Notes under the pieces: model-generated
The model's database searches: none
What the model was told of the DNA's origin: nothing
The model's input: only the letters and a program-made list of their open reading frames with translations
In this document: piece after piece, positions 24,404-34,556 of the stretch
Position numbering within the stretch: the stretch's first letter is position 1
Layout: each line of letters starts with the position of its first letter
Position numbers and translations under genes: made by a program
Origin: Flavobacterium shii
GTDB taxonomy: Bacteria; Bacteroidota; Bacteroidia; Flavobacteriales; Flavobacteriaceae
Length of the DNA: 64,000 bases
Reading direction: 5' to 3'
Assembly: GCF_025847235.1 (NCBI RefSeq)
Contig: NZ_JAOZEW010000007.1
Location: forward strand, 124,001-188,000

Positions 24404-26773
24404 TTAAAACACAAATCCTATTTTAAACCATGTGTAACCTTTTGTGTTCTCTGGAGACCAGGAATATTTTATTTCTATCGGTCCTATTATTGTTTCTAAG
24501 CCATAACCTACGGCATATCCTGTATACTTTGGTACTGATACCCACTCTACACCTTCAAAAATATTGTTTCCTAGGTTCGCGAAGTTAGCTGCGAAATTAA
24601 CGTGATTCTTTTTGAATATTTCATAGTCAAAAGTTGCTTCTGCTTTTATAACGCTATTTCCTGCAAGACTTAAAAAGTCATACCCATAGAAGTAATTAAA
24701 ATTATCTAATTTATAATAACCATAACCACCTAAAACATAATTAAAGAAAGGGACACTTGTTTGTCCAAAAGTTAGTCCTGCATTGGCTTTAAATACAAAA
24801 GTAGCTCTATTGAATAGCGTTTTTGCAATTCCAATTTCGGCTTTTGCAGTAGAGAAAGGTTCGAAAGTTTTCGTGTAATTTGAAGAATATAAATAAGACT
24901 GAATGTTACCCGAAAAATACCAACCTCTTCTAGGAAAATCTTTATTATCGAAAGTGTCATAATTCATATATCCGAACAAACTAAAATAACTGCTTTTATC
25001 TATATTAGGATCTACGCTGGTTGATGTTTCGGAGTTTATCTTTAAATATTTATACTCGACTCCACCTCCAATTAAGAATTTTTGAACAAAAAGAGTTTGA
25101 AAATAAGCCTGATTATTTATATCCATAAAATCCACATTGACTAAATTTGGATCTGGACTATTATTAAGTGGGCTGCTTAATTCATTGGTTATGTTTCGGT
25201 TAAACTGTGTTAGTCTTGATTTAAATCCAAAACTAATATTGAATCCATTCTCTATATAATAATCAAAATTATATCGAAAATTATCTCCTAACATAACATC
25301 CAATGAAGTGATATCATTTTTAAAAAGTGTTTTTTTATGGGTAAGATTTACCAATATTGCACTTTTATAGAGTCCGTCATAATGCAAACCAAATTTTAAA
25401 TAGGTTTGTGTTGGGTTTTCTTTTAAAGTTAAGTTTAAGTCATCATTCTTATTCTCTGGATCCAATGAATATGAAATGGCACTAAAGTTTTGGGTGGCAT
25501 TAATATTGTTAACCCCTTTTAAAAGATCTTTATAAGTAATTTTAGATCCGGATTTAAAACGCAGTTTACTTGTGATGTATTCGTTTGTGTAATTGTCTAA
25601 GTGGTTGCAGTTTATGTTCTCAATATCCAAGGTGTCCGAAGCTACTTTTAATGGTGGTTTTTTATAATAACCTTGTTTTTCGACCAATGCTTTAATCTTT
25701 TCGTAAACGGCAAATGTAGCGTCTTCTCCTCTTCGGATAATTTGCTCTCCTTTATCGAATGAGATTACGCCATATTCTTTAATATCCGGTTTAATATAGA
25801 TATCGGTGTTTTTTATTTTTCTCTTCATCTTGTCAATGGACTGAAGATTGGTAATTTGTACCAATATACGGGTGGCGTCTTTAAGTCTTTTTCGGTCAAG
25901 TAAGTCATCTTGGACATCTACGCCTATAATAATATCTGCACCTAAATTTCGAACTTCTTTTATAGGATAGTTATTTACTACACCACCATCTACGAGAAGT
26001 TTTCCGTCTATTTCTACAGGTGAGAATAAGGAAGGAAATGCTGCGCTGGCAATCATGGCTTGTGCCAAATTACCTTTGTTTAGCAATACTTCCTCGCCAG
26101 TTTCGATATTGGTAGCGATGCATAAAAATGGAGTTGGTAATTGATTGAAATCACGAACATGCCTAACGTTTCGAGTAAGACTACTTAATAAATTGTAGTT
26201 GTACATTCCTTTGGAAAGTGCTTCGGGAATACCAATTTTAAAATTACTAAAGGGTAAAATTATGGCATATAATTCATCATTTCTTTTTTCGTAAAAGTTC
26301 TTGGATGACCTTGGGATATAATCATTTATTAAGTCATCAAAATTGGTTCTCTTGAAAATAGAATCAATTTGGGTTGCATTATAACCAGATGCATAGAGTC
26401 CGCCAATTATAGATCCCATGCTCGTTCCGCCAATATAATCGATTTTTACACCTGCTTCTTCCAGAACTTTTAAAACGCCTATGTGAGCAAATCCCTTGGC
26501 GCCACCACCACTTAATACCAAACCAATTTTTGGACGATAAGAATCATCGGTATTCATTTTTTGTATGGTGTCTTGTGCAAATATATTCTGAGAGAAACTT
26601 AGTGCTATTAAAATAGTTAATGTTTTTATGCCCCAGATGGGAATGGAAAACTGCGAGTGAAGAAAAGCTATTTTTTCTTGTATAAAAAGAGCGACCCAAG
26701 AAGCTCCTTTTTTTACAATAGAAAAAAAGATTTTTAAGCGAGTATTTGAAATGGACAGCTGGATGAGGCTCAT
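24404..26773 (-). CDS. Patatin-like phospholipase fused to an outer-membrane beta-barrel
   Basis: The protein has 789 residues. A long N-terminal extension (1-45) precedes an internal signal-peptide-like stretch (about 46-66, ending F-A-Q-D). The patatin domain (about 80-290) has the oxyanion motif G-G-G-A-K-G, the nucleophile motif G-T-S-M-G and the catalytic D-G-G. A POTRA-like region (about 370-450) and an Omp85-type barrel (about 455-789) ending in a phenylalanine follow. This is the layout of PlpD-like type Vd proteins. No in-frame ATG exists nearer the signal peptide, so the start is uncertain. Confidence 0.9.
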   Translation of the reverse strand: MSLIQLSISNTRLKIFFSIVKKGASWVALFIQEKIAFLHSQFSIPIWGIKTLTILIALSFSQNIFAQDTIQKMNTDDSYRPKIGLVLSGGGAKGFAHIGVLKVLEEAGVKIDYIGGTSMGSIIGGLYASGYNATQIDSIFKRTNFDDLINDYIPRSSKNFYEKRNDELYAIILPFSNFKIGIPEALSKGMYNYNLLSSLTRNVRHVRDFNQLPTPFLCIATNIETGEEVLLNKGNLAQAMIASAAFPSLFSPVEIDGKLLVDGGVVNNYPIKEVRNLGADIIIGVDVQDDLLDRKRLKDATRILVQITNLQSIDKMKRKIKNTDIYIKPDIKEYGVISFDKGEQIIRRGEDATFAVYEKIKALVEKQGYYKKPPLKVASDTLDIENINCNHLDNYTNEYITSKLRFKSGSKITYKDLLKGVNNINATQNFSAISYSLDPENKNDDLNLTLKENPTQTYLKFGLHYDGLYKSAILVNLTHKKTLFKNDITSLDVMLGDNFRYNFDYYIENGFNISFGFKSRLTQFNRNITNELSSPLNNSPDPNLVNVDFMDINNQAYFQTLFVQKFLIGGGVEYKYLKINSETSTSVDPNIDKSSYFSLFGYMNYDTFDNKDFPRRGWYFSGNIQSYLYSSNYTKTFEPFSTAKAEIGIAKTLFNRATFVFKANAGLTFGQTSVPFFNYVLGGYGYYKLDNFNYFYGYDFLSLAGNSVIKAEATFDYEIFKKNHVNFAANFANLGNNIFEGVEWVSVPKYTGYAVGYGLETIIGPIEIKYSWSPENTKGYTWFKIGFVF

Positions 26774-26846
26774 AGAAATAGCTGGTTTGTTTTGTAAAAG
26801 TCGGAAATATTATTGAATTTTATATGTCATTCTTGTTTTAATAACA

Positions 26847-27356
26847 TTATTTCTTTAATAAAATCAGGTTTTTATTTTTGTCAAATTTCCAAATATCTGT
26901 GTGCCATCTTGCTCCACCTCGGCAACTGGATTGAAGGGTTTTCTTCTTTTTGTTAATTTGAATATCACAAAATTCATCACATTCTGGTGCAAATTTCGAA
27001 GATTGCCGCAATTTTTTAAATAACCCGTTTTCAGGGTTATAGATGAATATTTGATATATTGTATAGACACCCATACCGTCATCCAGATGATAACATGCAA
27101 AATCATGATATCCATCAAAGTTATAATCTTCAATAGCAATTTGAGTTTGTTTATCTGTTATAGATGTTTCAATACTGTCTATAACTTGAATTTTATTGTT
27201 TCTTGAAGTAGTGATTTCCAATTTTTCAAAATTATTAATTGGATTTATCTGTATTTGTGTTTTATCCTTTTGTTGAAATTTTAGAATTTCTTGACCATTA
27301 GAAAGAGAAGAAACTAATAATATTACACCAAAAAGGAATATTCTTAAATAATTCAT
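26847..27356 (-). CDS. Secreted protein resembling the XAC2610 family
   Basis: The protein has 169 residues with a signal peptide (cleavage after about residue 21, S-N-G-Q). The segment E-D-Y-N-F-D-G-Y-H-D-F (about 97-107), followed by Y-Q-I-F-I-Y-N-P, is typical of small secreted proteins with FG-GAP/XAC2610-like calcium-type turns. Cysteines at about 110, 145, 149 and 164 could form disulfides. The start overlaps the uvrC stop by four bases. Function unknown. Confidence 0.75.
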   Translation of the reverse strand: MNYLRIFLFGVILLVSSLSNGQEILKFQQKDKTQIQINPINNFEKLEITTSRNNKIQVIDSIETSITDKQTQIAIEDYNFDGYHDFACYHLDDGMGVYTIYQIFIYNPENGLFKKLRQSSKFAPECDEFCDIQINKKKKTLQSSCRGGARWHTDIWKFDKNKNLILLKK

Positions 27357-29152
27357 TCTGGCTTTTGATTGTAAAATTCGACAATTTTTTTTGCTTTTGA
27401 TATTCCTATAACTTCCGAAATTTCTTTCTCGGTTGCTAGTTTTAATCTCTTAACACTTTTGAAATGTTGAATCAATGTTAGCATAGTTTTTTCGCCAATT
27501 CCCGGAATACTTTCAATAGAGGAGTTTAGTGCTGCTTTACTACGTTTGTCACGGTGAAATGTAATTCCGAATCGGTGTGCTTCGTTCCTTAATTGCTGAA
27601 TGATTTTTAACGTCTCAGATTTTTTATCCAAATACAAAGGAATGGAATCCCCGGGGTAAAATAATTCTTCAAGACGTTTGGCAATACCAATTATGGTGAT
27701 TTTACCGCGTAATCCAAGTTCATCAATACTTTTTAAAGCCGATGATAATTGCCCTTTTCCACCGTCGATAATTATCAATTGTGGTAATGGTTCCTTTTCT
27801 TCAAGTAATCGCTTATAACGACGATATACGACTTCTGTCATAGATGCAAAATCATCAGGACCTTCGACAGTTTTTATATTAAAATGGCGGTAATCTTTCT
27901 TACTCGGTTTTCCGTCTTTAAAAACTACACAAGCAGCAACCGGATTGGTTCCCTGAATATTGGAGTTGTCAAAACATTCTATATGACGCGGTTCTACAGG
28001 TAAGCGTAAATCTTTTTGCATTTGCGCCATAATACGTTTGGTATGACGATCAGGATCTACTATTTGTAATTGTTTTAGTTGTTCTATTCGATAAAACTTA
28101 GCATTTCGAATTGATAGATCCAGAATTTGTTTTTTGTCACCCAATTGTGGAACCGTGACTTTTATGTTTTCGCCCAAATCAACTTCAAAGGGAACTATGA
28201 TTTCTTTTGATAGTAATTGAAAACGCTCTCGAAGTTCGATTATGGCAAGTTCCAGTAATTCGGAATCGGTTTCGTCCAGTTTCTTTTTGATTTCCAAAGT
28301 ATGGGAACGGATAATCGAACCATGTGAAATTTGGAGAAAGTTTACATACGCTGCACTTTCATCCGAAATTATCGAAAACACATCGACATTGGTAATTTTT
28401 GGATTTATAATGGTTGATCTCGACTGATAATTTTCGAGGACTTCTATTTTTTCTTTTATTTTTTGAGCTTCTTCAAAACGTAAATCTTGTGCCAATTGGG
28501 TCATAAGACGTTTGAAATCTTTCATGCTTTCTTTGAAATTTCCTTTCAGAATTTCGCGAATTGCATCAACCTGTCTTTGGTAATTTTCAAGTGTTTCTAA
28601 TCCTTCGCAAGGACCTTTGCAATTACCAATATGAAATTCCAGACATACTTTAAACTTTCCGCTATTAATATTCGATTGACTCAAATCATAATTGCAAGTT
28701 CTTAATGGATATAGTTCTTTAATAAGATCCAGAATTGTATGTACGGTTTTAAAACTGGTATACGGACCAAAGTATTCTGAGCCGTCTTTAACCATTCTAC
28801 GCGTAGAAAAAATACGAGAAAAGGGTTCTTTTTTGATGCAAATCCAAGGGTAACTTTTGTCATCACGCAGCAATACATTATAACGGGGCTGCAATGTTTT
28901 TATAAGATTGTTTTCTAATAAAAGAGCATCGGTTTCTGTAGGGACAACAATGTGTTTTATAGTTACAATTTTCTTGACCAAAACATTAGTTTTCGCCGTA
29001 TCATGTATTTTATTGAAATAAGAAGAAACTCTTTTTTTTAAATTTTTGGCTTTGCCTACATATAATATTTTTCCGTCTTTATCATAATATTGATATACGC
29101 CAGGATTATCTGGTAAAGTCTGAATTTGAAGTTCGAGAGTTGGTTTTTGCAT
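27353..29152 (-). CDS. uvrC: UvrABC system protein C
   Basis: I choose the ATG at 29152 (599 residues, M-Q-K-P-T-L-E-L), because the 22 residues from the upstream ATG at 29218 do not belong to the family. The domain order is complete: GIY-YIG nuclease (about 10-90, with G-V-Y-Q-Y-Y and I-L-Y-V-G-K-A), UVR motif (about 195-235), RNase-H-like nuclease (about 370-530, with E-C-F-D-N-S-N-I-Q-G) and C-terminal helix-hairpin-helix (about 550-595). It makes the dual incisions of nucleotide excision repair. Confidence 0.96.
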   Translation of the reverse strand: MQKPTLELQIQTLPDNPGVYQYYDKDGKILYVGKAKNLKKRVSSYFNKIHDTAKTNVLVKKIVTIKHIVVPTETDALLLENNLIKTLQPRYNVLLRDDKSYPWICIKKEPFSRIFSTRRMVKDGSEYFGPYTSFKTVHTILDLIKELYPLRTCNYDLSQSNINSGKFKVCLEFHIGNCKGPCEGLETLENYQRQVDAIREILKGNFKESMKDFKRLMTQLAQDLRFEEAQKIKEKIEVLENYQSRSTIINPKITNVDVFSIISDESAAYVNFLQISHGSIIRSHTLEIKKKLDETDSELLELAIIELRERFQLLSKEIIVPFEVDLGENIKVTVPQLGDKKQILDLSIRNAKFYRIEQLKQLQIVDPDRHTKRIMAQMQKDLRLPVEPRHIECFDNSNIQGTNPVAACVVFKDGKPSKKDYRHFNIKTVEGPDDFASMTEVVYRRYKRLLEEKEPLPQLIIIDGGKGQLSSALKSIDELGLRGKITIIGIAKRLEELFYPGDSIPLYLDKKSETLKIIQQLRNEAHRFGITFHRDKRSKAALNSSIESIPGIGEKTMLTLIQHFKSVKRLKLATEKEISEVIGISKAKKIVEFYNQKPE

Positions 29153-29291
29153 TCTGTTTTTATTTCGGGAGCTTGAAACGATGTGAGTTTTAAAATCGCG
29201 CTTTATATGATTTCTCAAAGCACACGTTGAATTAACTTCAAATTTACGAATTCCAAATAATAATTTCTATATTTAGCTTTTATTATTGAAT

Positions 29292-30272
29292 ATGAGAAAT
29301 AGTAAACCGTTGGTAATTTTTGGAGAATCCATTTTACCAGGTGAAAGTAAAACCATCAATGTCGAAATTGCCCGACTACACACCACAACCAAACTTAATA
29401 TTCCTGTTATTGTAAGGCGTTCTAAAGTTGAAGGACCTGTTGTTCTTTTTTCTGCAGGAATTCATGGTGACGAAATTAATGGTGTCGAAATTGTACGTCA
29501 GATAATTAGCAAGAAAATCAATCGTCCATTAAGAGGAACCATCATTTGTATTCCTGTTATAAATATGTACGGTTTTGTAAATAAAGCCCGTGAGTTCCCC
29601 GATGGTCGTGATTTGAACAGGGTTTTTCCGGGAAGTAAAAAAGGCTCATTGGCAAGTAGATTTGCGTATCATATTGTTACCGATGTTTTACCGGATGTTG
29701 AATATGCTGTCGATTTTCATGCTGGAGGAGCAAGTAGATTTAATGCTCCGCAGATTAGACTTTCTGAAAATAATCCTGATTTAAAAGTTCTAGCAGATGT
29801 ATTTAGTGCACCTTTTACATTATATTCTAAAAATATTTCGGGTTCGTTTAGAAGTATAAGTGAAAAATTGAAAGTAAAAATGCTACTTTTTGAAGGTGGA
29901 AAATCCTTGGATATTAACCATGACATTGCTAATATTGGTATAGATGGTGTTAAGCGCTTGCTTACTCATCTGGAAATGTTAGATCCCAATCATGTTGTAG
30001 AAGCACCCGAAGAACCTTCGATTTATATTGAAAAATCGGTTTGGTTGCGAGCAAAGTGTTCTGGATTATTACACGACTACAATACAATTGGTAAGTTTGT
30101 CAAGAAGGGAACTATTTTGGCAATTATTACAGACCCTTTTGGTAAGTTTGAAAGAAAGGTAAAAGCGCCGCATGATGGTTATATTATTAATGCCAACCAT
30201 TCGCCAATTGTGTATGAAGGTGATGCTATTTATCATATGTCCAAAACCAATCTAGATGATGATGACAACTAA
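29292..30272 (+). CDS. Succinylglutamate desuccinylase/aspartoacylase-family carboxypeptidase-like enzyme
   Basis: I start at the ATG at 29292 instead of the TTG six bases before it. This gives 326 residues. Zinc-site motifs are G-I-H-G-D-E-I-N-G at about 58-66 and D-F-H-A-G-G at about 140-145, with a later glutamate in L-F-E-G-G-K. The C-terminal part (about 255-320) is a lipoyl-like beta domain. The family deacylates amino-acid derivatives or cleaves peptide-like bonds, and the exact substrate is open. It overlaps the folate gene by 17 bases. Confidence 0.85.
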   Translation: MRNSKPLVIFGESILPGESKTINVEIARLHTTTKLNIPVIVRRSKVEGPVVLFSAGIHGDEINGVEIVRQIISKKINRPLRGTIICIPVINMYGFVNKAREFPDGRDLNRVFPGSKKGSLASRFAYHIVTDVLPDVEYAVDFHAGGASRFNAPQIRLSENNPDLKVLADVFSAPFTLYSKNISGSFRSISEKLKVKMLLFEGGKSLDINHDIANIGIDGVKRLLTHLEMLDPNHVVEAPEEPSIYIEKSVWLRAKCSGLLHDYNTIGKFVKKGTILAIITDPFGKFERKVKAPHDGYIINANHSPIVYEGDAIYHMSKTNLDDDDN

Positions 30273-30828
30273 GAAGGAATTGCGTTTGCAAAAAAAAATC
30301 TTAAGAAAACAATTTACAGAAGATCAAATTGATGAGATGAGTTTGGTAATTGCCAACAAAGTGCTTTCATTACCAATTTGGGAGAAAACTTATTTTCATG
30401 TTTTTTTACCAATTATAGAACATAAAGAAGTTAATACCGAATTTATTTTGCACTTGCTCGCAGGAAAAGACAAAGAAATAGTAGTTTCCAAAAGTGATTT
30501 CGAAACTCATAAAATGACTCATTTCTTGCTTACAGATAATACTAGGATTAAAAAGAATGAATATAATATTCCTGAGCCTGTTGATGGTTTGGAAGTTCCA
30601 TCGAGTAAGATTGATGTTGTTTTTGTGCCGCTTTTAGCTTTTGATACTTCTGGAAATAGAGTAGGGTATGGTAAAGGATTCTACGATAAGTTTTTATCCG
30701 AATGCAAACCAGAAACTATAAAAATTGGGCTTTCTTTCTTTGAAGCCGATATCGAAATTACTGATGTTTTTGAAGGGGATATAAAACTCGATTATTGCGT
30801 GACGCCTGAGATAGTTTATAAGTTCTAG
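30256..30828 (+). CDS. 5-Formyltetrahydrofolate cyclo-ligase
   Basis: The protein has up to 190 residues. Three consecutive ATG codons at 30256-30264 leave the start slightly uncertain. It converts 5-formyltetrahydrofolate with ATP to 5,10-methenyltetrahydrofolate. The N-terminal K-K-E-L-R-L-Q-K-K-I-L-R-K basic helix and the C-terminal signature G-N-R-V-G-Y-G-K-G-F-Y-D-K are diagnostic. It overlaps the preceding hydrolase gene, so the two are co-translated. Confidence 0.93.
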   Translation: MMMTTKKELRLQKKILRKQFTEDQIDEMSLVIANKVLSLPIWEKTYFHVFLPIIEHKEVNTEFILHLLAGKDKEIVVSKSDFETHKMTHFLLTDNTRIKKNEYNIPEPVDGLEVPSSKIDVVFVPLLAFDTSGNRVGYGKGFYDKFLSECKPETIKIGLSFFEADIEITDVFEGDIKLDYCVTPEIVYKF

Positions 30829-30833
30829 GTTTT

Positions 30834-30854
30834 TTACCGCAAATATTCGCAAAG
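30834..30854. repeat. Second copy of the CGCAAAG-type repeat end
   Basis: This 21-bp sequence, TTACCGC followed by AAATATTCGCAAAG, resembles the terminal repeat at 22832-22852. Another TTCGCAAAG unit lies near 30884-30893. The copy appears degenerate and sits directly after the folate gene. Confidence 0.5.
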
Positions 30855-30911
30855 AAATGGGATTTAGATTGTGGTGAATTAAGGTTCGCAAAGTTTAAAA
30901 TTTTGAGCAAA

Positions 30912-30940
30912 AAAATAAGACTCCTTAGAGCCTTATTTTT
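30912..30940. terminator. Terminator between convergent folate and batE genes
   Basis: The hairpin has an eight-pair AAAATAAG/CTTATTTT stem, one mismatch, three more pairs and a four-base loop. It has T-rich ends on both strands. Confidence 0.75.
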
Positions 30941-30978
30941 GAAAGTCTTATATTTCTTATTTAACCTGATGGTTAAAA

Positions 30979-31728
30979 CTATTTCACTTCTTTAACGGCC
31001 GGAGCTTCTATCCAACCTTCGGTTCCATCGGTTAATTCGATTTTTTTCCAGTTTTGTAATGACTCTTTTACGTATACTTTTGTTCCTTCATGAAGTGTAA
31101 AAATAGGAGATCCAGCCTTTTGAGGTTCGCTACGTACTTCGGCAATTTCTGCAAATACTATTGCGGGTTTTTCATTATCAAAATGGCTTTTTTCTAAAAA
31201 CCCTGCAGTTAAACTCACTAGTAAAGCTAGTAATACTAAAAACATTCCAATAAAGAAAATTCTTTTGGAACGGGTAAGTTGAGAAAAATAATATCCAATA
31301 AAGCAAAGTAAGAATGCAGAGGCAATACCTACTGAAATCCATGCCCAGGTATTGTAATCATATTTCCCTGTGAAGTTTCGGATGAGTTTTGCAAAACCAA
31401 CTTTAGGAACTTCTTTTATTTCATCAATAGTTAGTTTTTTTGCAAATTTTAAATTATTTAATGTCTCTACGTGATTAGGATTCAACACCAAAGCTTTTTC
31501 ATAATTGTATATTGCAGGTGCCACTTTATTTAGCTTGTAATAGCAATTACCTAAATTATAATACAATTCGGCCGATTGTTTTTTATCAACTTTTATAACG
31601 TTTTCATACTCTTGTGCCGCTTGTTCGTATTTTGATTCCTGGTATAAAGTATTCCCTTTTTCAAAGCTGCTTTGAGCAAAGAAAAGCTGGGATAATAATA
31701 AGAATAGGTATAAAAGAATATTTTTCAT
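30979..31728 (-). CDS. batE: BatE: TPR and SH3-like membrane protein
   Basis: I choose the ATG at 31728 (249 residues) because M-K-N-I-L-L-Y-L-F-L-L begins a signal peptide. The upstream ATG at 31755 adds nine residues. Two to three TPR repeats (about 20-100), two membrane helices (about 128-150 and 160-180) and a C-terminal bacterial SH3 domain (about 190-245, with G-W-I-E) follow. This is the last gene of the Bat aerotolerance operon, whose products form envelope complexes of unclear chemistry. Confidence 0.9.
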   Translation of the reverse strand: MKNILLYLFLLLSQLFFAQSSFEKGNTLYQESKYEQAAQEYENVIKVDKKQSAELYYNLGNCYYKLNKVAPAIYNYEKALVLNPNHVETLNNLKFAKKLTIDEIKEVPKVGFAKLIRNFTGKYDYNTWAWISVGIASAFLLCFIGYYFSQLTRSKRIFFIGMFLVLLALLVSLTAGFLEKSHFDNEKPAIVFAEIAEVRSEPQKAGSPIFTLHEGTKVYVKESLQNWKKIELTDGTEGWIEAPAVKEVK

Positions 31729-31823
31729 TTTATTTATATGTAATAAGAGTTTCAATTTTGGGAATCTTAATTCGACTTAAGTTAAAACGGATCTCTTAGT
31801 GTGCTTTTTGGTTAAAAACCATA

Positions 31824-33575
31824 TTAGACTATTTGTTTTTCTAATTCTGAAATTATCAATACAGCTTTATCAAAATCTTGTTGAATTGAAGCGCTGGATG
31901 CTGGTGCATATCTAGCAAATTCACAGTTCTCTGTTAAATTAATAAAGTTCTGAACCGATTCTGGATTTGCTTTTCTGGACAATAAAAGGTCTTTGATATT
32001 ATCTTTGCTCATCTCCGAAGTTTCAATATGTAATTTGGCTTTTAGGAAATTATGCATTGCTTTCTCAAGCGCAATATAAAAAGGCTCTTTATTGTTGATT
32101 TGTTTTTTAGCTTCCGATAAATATTTCTTGGCTAGTTTATTGTTCATTTTAATTCTGTTTCCAGTAATATCGCCATCTATTGCTTCTTTTTTCTTCTTAG
32201 CCAAAACAATAATTGGTAGTATCAGGAATGGTAAAAATAACAAGCTATAATACAACGTCGAACCATAAAAATCATTTTTCACTACTGATGTGAAATTACT
32301 TTTTAGTTTGATATATTTAAATTGTTCAGTAGCCGATATTTTGTTTTTTGCAGTTGGACTTGAAGCAACATTTGCATCCGATGGTGTTGGACCATCAAGA
32401 ACGTTCACCATTATTTCTGGAGAACTAATTGTTTTATAGCTTCCAGTGTTTAGATCAAAATAGGAAAATTGCATCGGTTTTATAGCATAGTTCCCTTTGT
32501 ATTGAGGAATAATGGTATAAGTATCCGAAACCTTTCCAGACATTCCACTAAGCGTTGTGTTTACTTTTTCATCATGTACAGGGTCATACATTTCCAATGC
32601 ATTTGGTACAACAGGTTTTGGTAAAGTAAATAATTTCATGTTTCCGCTACCAGCTGCACTAACAACTAACTCCAGACTTTCTCCGTTTTTTAATGTAGTT
32701 TTGGATGGAGTTACTTTAAAATCAAATTTACCAACAGCACCCGAAAAACCTTCTGGTTTACTAACTTCAGGAAGTGGTTTTACATTAATCGTTTTTGCTC
32801 CTGCAGATACTCGTTTGTTACCTTCGGTTAAGACAACCTGACCGAACATATTTCTTCGGTTTGTAGGTATTTGAACTCCAATATCCAGAGACAAAGGTTC
32901 GATAACTAATTTTCCTGATTTTTGAGGATATAATACCGTTTTTCTAAGCACAACAAAACGATATTGTTGCCCTTTAAACATGCCTTCTTCGGCAACAAGT
33001 TGTTTTATATCAATGTTTTGATTCCAGAAATCATTGTATTTAGGCTTTTCTAATTCCTTAAATCCAGAAATACCGATGTTGTTGAAATATAGTTTATAAA
33101 TTACCGTAATAGGTTCGTTTATATATGGGTTTGTTTTGGATATATCGGCAACTAAATATAAATTATCATCTACAGATATTTGCTGTGGATCATTTGGATC
33201 TCTTTCTTGTGCTACTGCGGCAGTAACATTTATTTTTATAGGAGATGTTTTGTAAACTTGTCCGTTGTATTCTATGGCAGCTTGTCTTATGACAAGAGTT
33301 CCTTTTTGATTTGGTAATAAATAGTAAGAATAGATTTTTTCGAATGAACTTCTTCCATTTACCCATGACTGACTCACTTGTTGACTAGGTCCCGCAACAA
33401 TTCTAAAACCATCGAATGAAGGCTGAACAAAGTTATCGCCATCAACGTTCATCATGAAGTCAATTCGAAGTCTTTCGTTTAGGCCAAGCGTAGTTTTGCT
33501 TACTCTGGCTTCAAATTGAACTTGAGCCATAAGCCCTTGGAAACTTAATAGTAATAGAATTAAATATCTTTTCAT
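31824..33575 (-). CDS. batD: BatD: oxygen-tolerance family protein
   Basis: The protein has 583 residues. The signal peptide ends at about 17 (L-M-A-Q). The periplasmic part is a series of beta-sandwich domains typical of the BatD/oxygen-tolerance family. One membrane helix lies at about 440-460 (L-L-F-L-P-F-L-I-L-P), followed by a cytoplasmic helical tail rich in Lys and Glu. It is encoded between batE and batC and probably contacts the VWA proteins BatA and BatB. Confidence 0.92.
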   Translation of the reverse strand: MKRYLILLLLSFQGLMAQVQFEARVSKTTLGLNERLRIDFMMNVDGDNFVQPSFDGFRIVAGPSQQVSQSWVNGRSSFEKIYSYYLLPNQKGTLVIRQAAIEYNGQVYKTSPIKINVTAAVAQERDPNDPQQISVDDNLYLVADISKTNPYINEPITVIYKLYFNNIGISGFKELEKPKYNDFWNQNIDIKQLVAEEGMFKGQQYRFVVLRKTVLYPQKSGKLVIEPLSLDIGVQIPTNRRNMFGQVVLTEGNKRVSAGAKTINVKPLPEVSKPEGFSGAVGKFDFKVTPSKTTLKNGESLELVVSAAGSGNMKLFTLPKPVVPNALEMYDPVHDEKVNTTLSGMSGKVSDTYTIIPQYKGNYAIKPMQFSYFDLNTGSYKTISSPEIMVNVLDGPTPSDANVASSPTAKNKISATEQFKYIKLKSNFTSVVKNDFYGSTLYYSLLFLPFLILPIIVLAKKKKEAIDGDITGNRIKMNNKLAKKYLSEAKKQINNKEPFYIALEKAMHNFLKAKLHIETSEMSKDNIKDLLLSRKANPESVQNFINLTENCEFARYAPASSASIQQDFDKAVLIISELEKQIV

Positions 33576-33678
33576 TACCTGTTTAATCGTTTTTTTTAAA
33601 TCGTTTAACTGTTTAATCGTTTAACCGTTTGTTGTCTATGTAAATAAACAAATAAACAATTAAACGATTCAACTTTGT

Positions 33679-34449
33679 TTACCAGTCTTTCTCGGTTTTT
33701 TTAGGAGCGCCTTTTACTTTTTGGGCATTTACTTTATCCTGGATTTTCTTTTCTTCGTTATTTACTGCGTCAAGAAGATTTTGTAAACGTTCTTTAGAAA
33801 TTCCGCCTGGCGTTGGTTTTGGTTCTCCTTTATTGTCATCTTTTTTAGGATCACCTTTATCGTCTTTTCCGTCCTTTTTGTCTTTATTTGGATCGCCCTT
33901 GTCGTCTTTCTTATCTTTATCCTTATCTCCTTTGTCGTCTTTTTTATCTTTGTCGCCGTCTTTTTTATCGTCTTTCTTGTCCTTATCCTTATTTTTATCT
34001 TTATTCTTATCGTCTTTAGGAGGATTTTCTTTTAGCATTTTCTTTGCCAATGCATAATTGTAACGTGTTTCATCATCGTTAGGGTCATTTCGTAGTGCAT
34101 TTTTATAAGCTTCGACGGCTTGACCATAGTCTTTCTCCTTCATGAAAACATTACCAAGATTATGAAACGCTTTGTGTTTTTGAGACGGAGTTTTGGCGTT
34201 TTTTATAGCTTTTGCATAAGCAAATTTAGCTTCACCAACTTGATTTTGCTTATAGATGGCATTTCCTAAGTTATAAGGTGCAACTGTACGATTTGGGAAT
34301 TTAGATTGCGAAATTCTATAATCAGCTTCAGCATCTACAAATTTATTCTGTTTATATTCTTCATTAGCTTTAGGCAACGCTTTGTCCTTTTCTTGTGCCG
34401 AAACAGCCAAAGAAAGCGTTAATAAAATATATAGAAGTAAATTTCTCAT
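33679..34449 (-). CDS. batC: BatC: TPR protein with a long Lys/Asp-rich tail
   Basis: The protein has 256 residues. A signal peptide (to about residue 18), three TPR units (about 20-140) and then a low-complexity tract of K-D-K and K-K-D-D repeats (about 145-215) are visible. The tract arises from near-repeats in the DNA at about 33830-34030 and is likely unstable in length. The last 40 residues regain normal composition. It lies between batD and batB. Confidence 0.9.
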   Translation of the reverse strand: MRNLLLYILLTLSLAVSAQEKDKALPKANEEYKQNKFVDAEADYRISQSKFPNRTVAPYNLGNAIYKQNQVGEAKFAYAKAIKNAKTPSQKHKAFHNLGNVFMKEKDYGQAVEAYKNALRNDPNDDETRYNYALAKKMLKENPPKDDKNKDKNKDKDKKDDKKDGDKDKKDDKGDKDKDKKDDKGDPNKDKKDGKDDKGDPKKDDNKGEPKPTPGGISKERLQNLLDAVNNEEKKIQDKVNAQKVKGAPKKTEKDW

Positions 34450-34556
34450 TCTAATTTTTTTGTTTTTGTTTCTTCCTAAGAAGTATTTAAATTTTGGTTG
34501 TCAGGAATCCACTTTTTTCATGTGGGTTTCAAACAATGATAACTGTTTTGAAATAA

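Noticed and set aside
33830-34030. Repeat array resembling a CRISPR or tandem repeat
   Set aside because: It is the coding sequence of the Lys/Asp-rich tail of BatC. The units are irregular, and there are no spacers.
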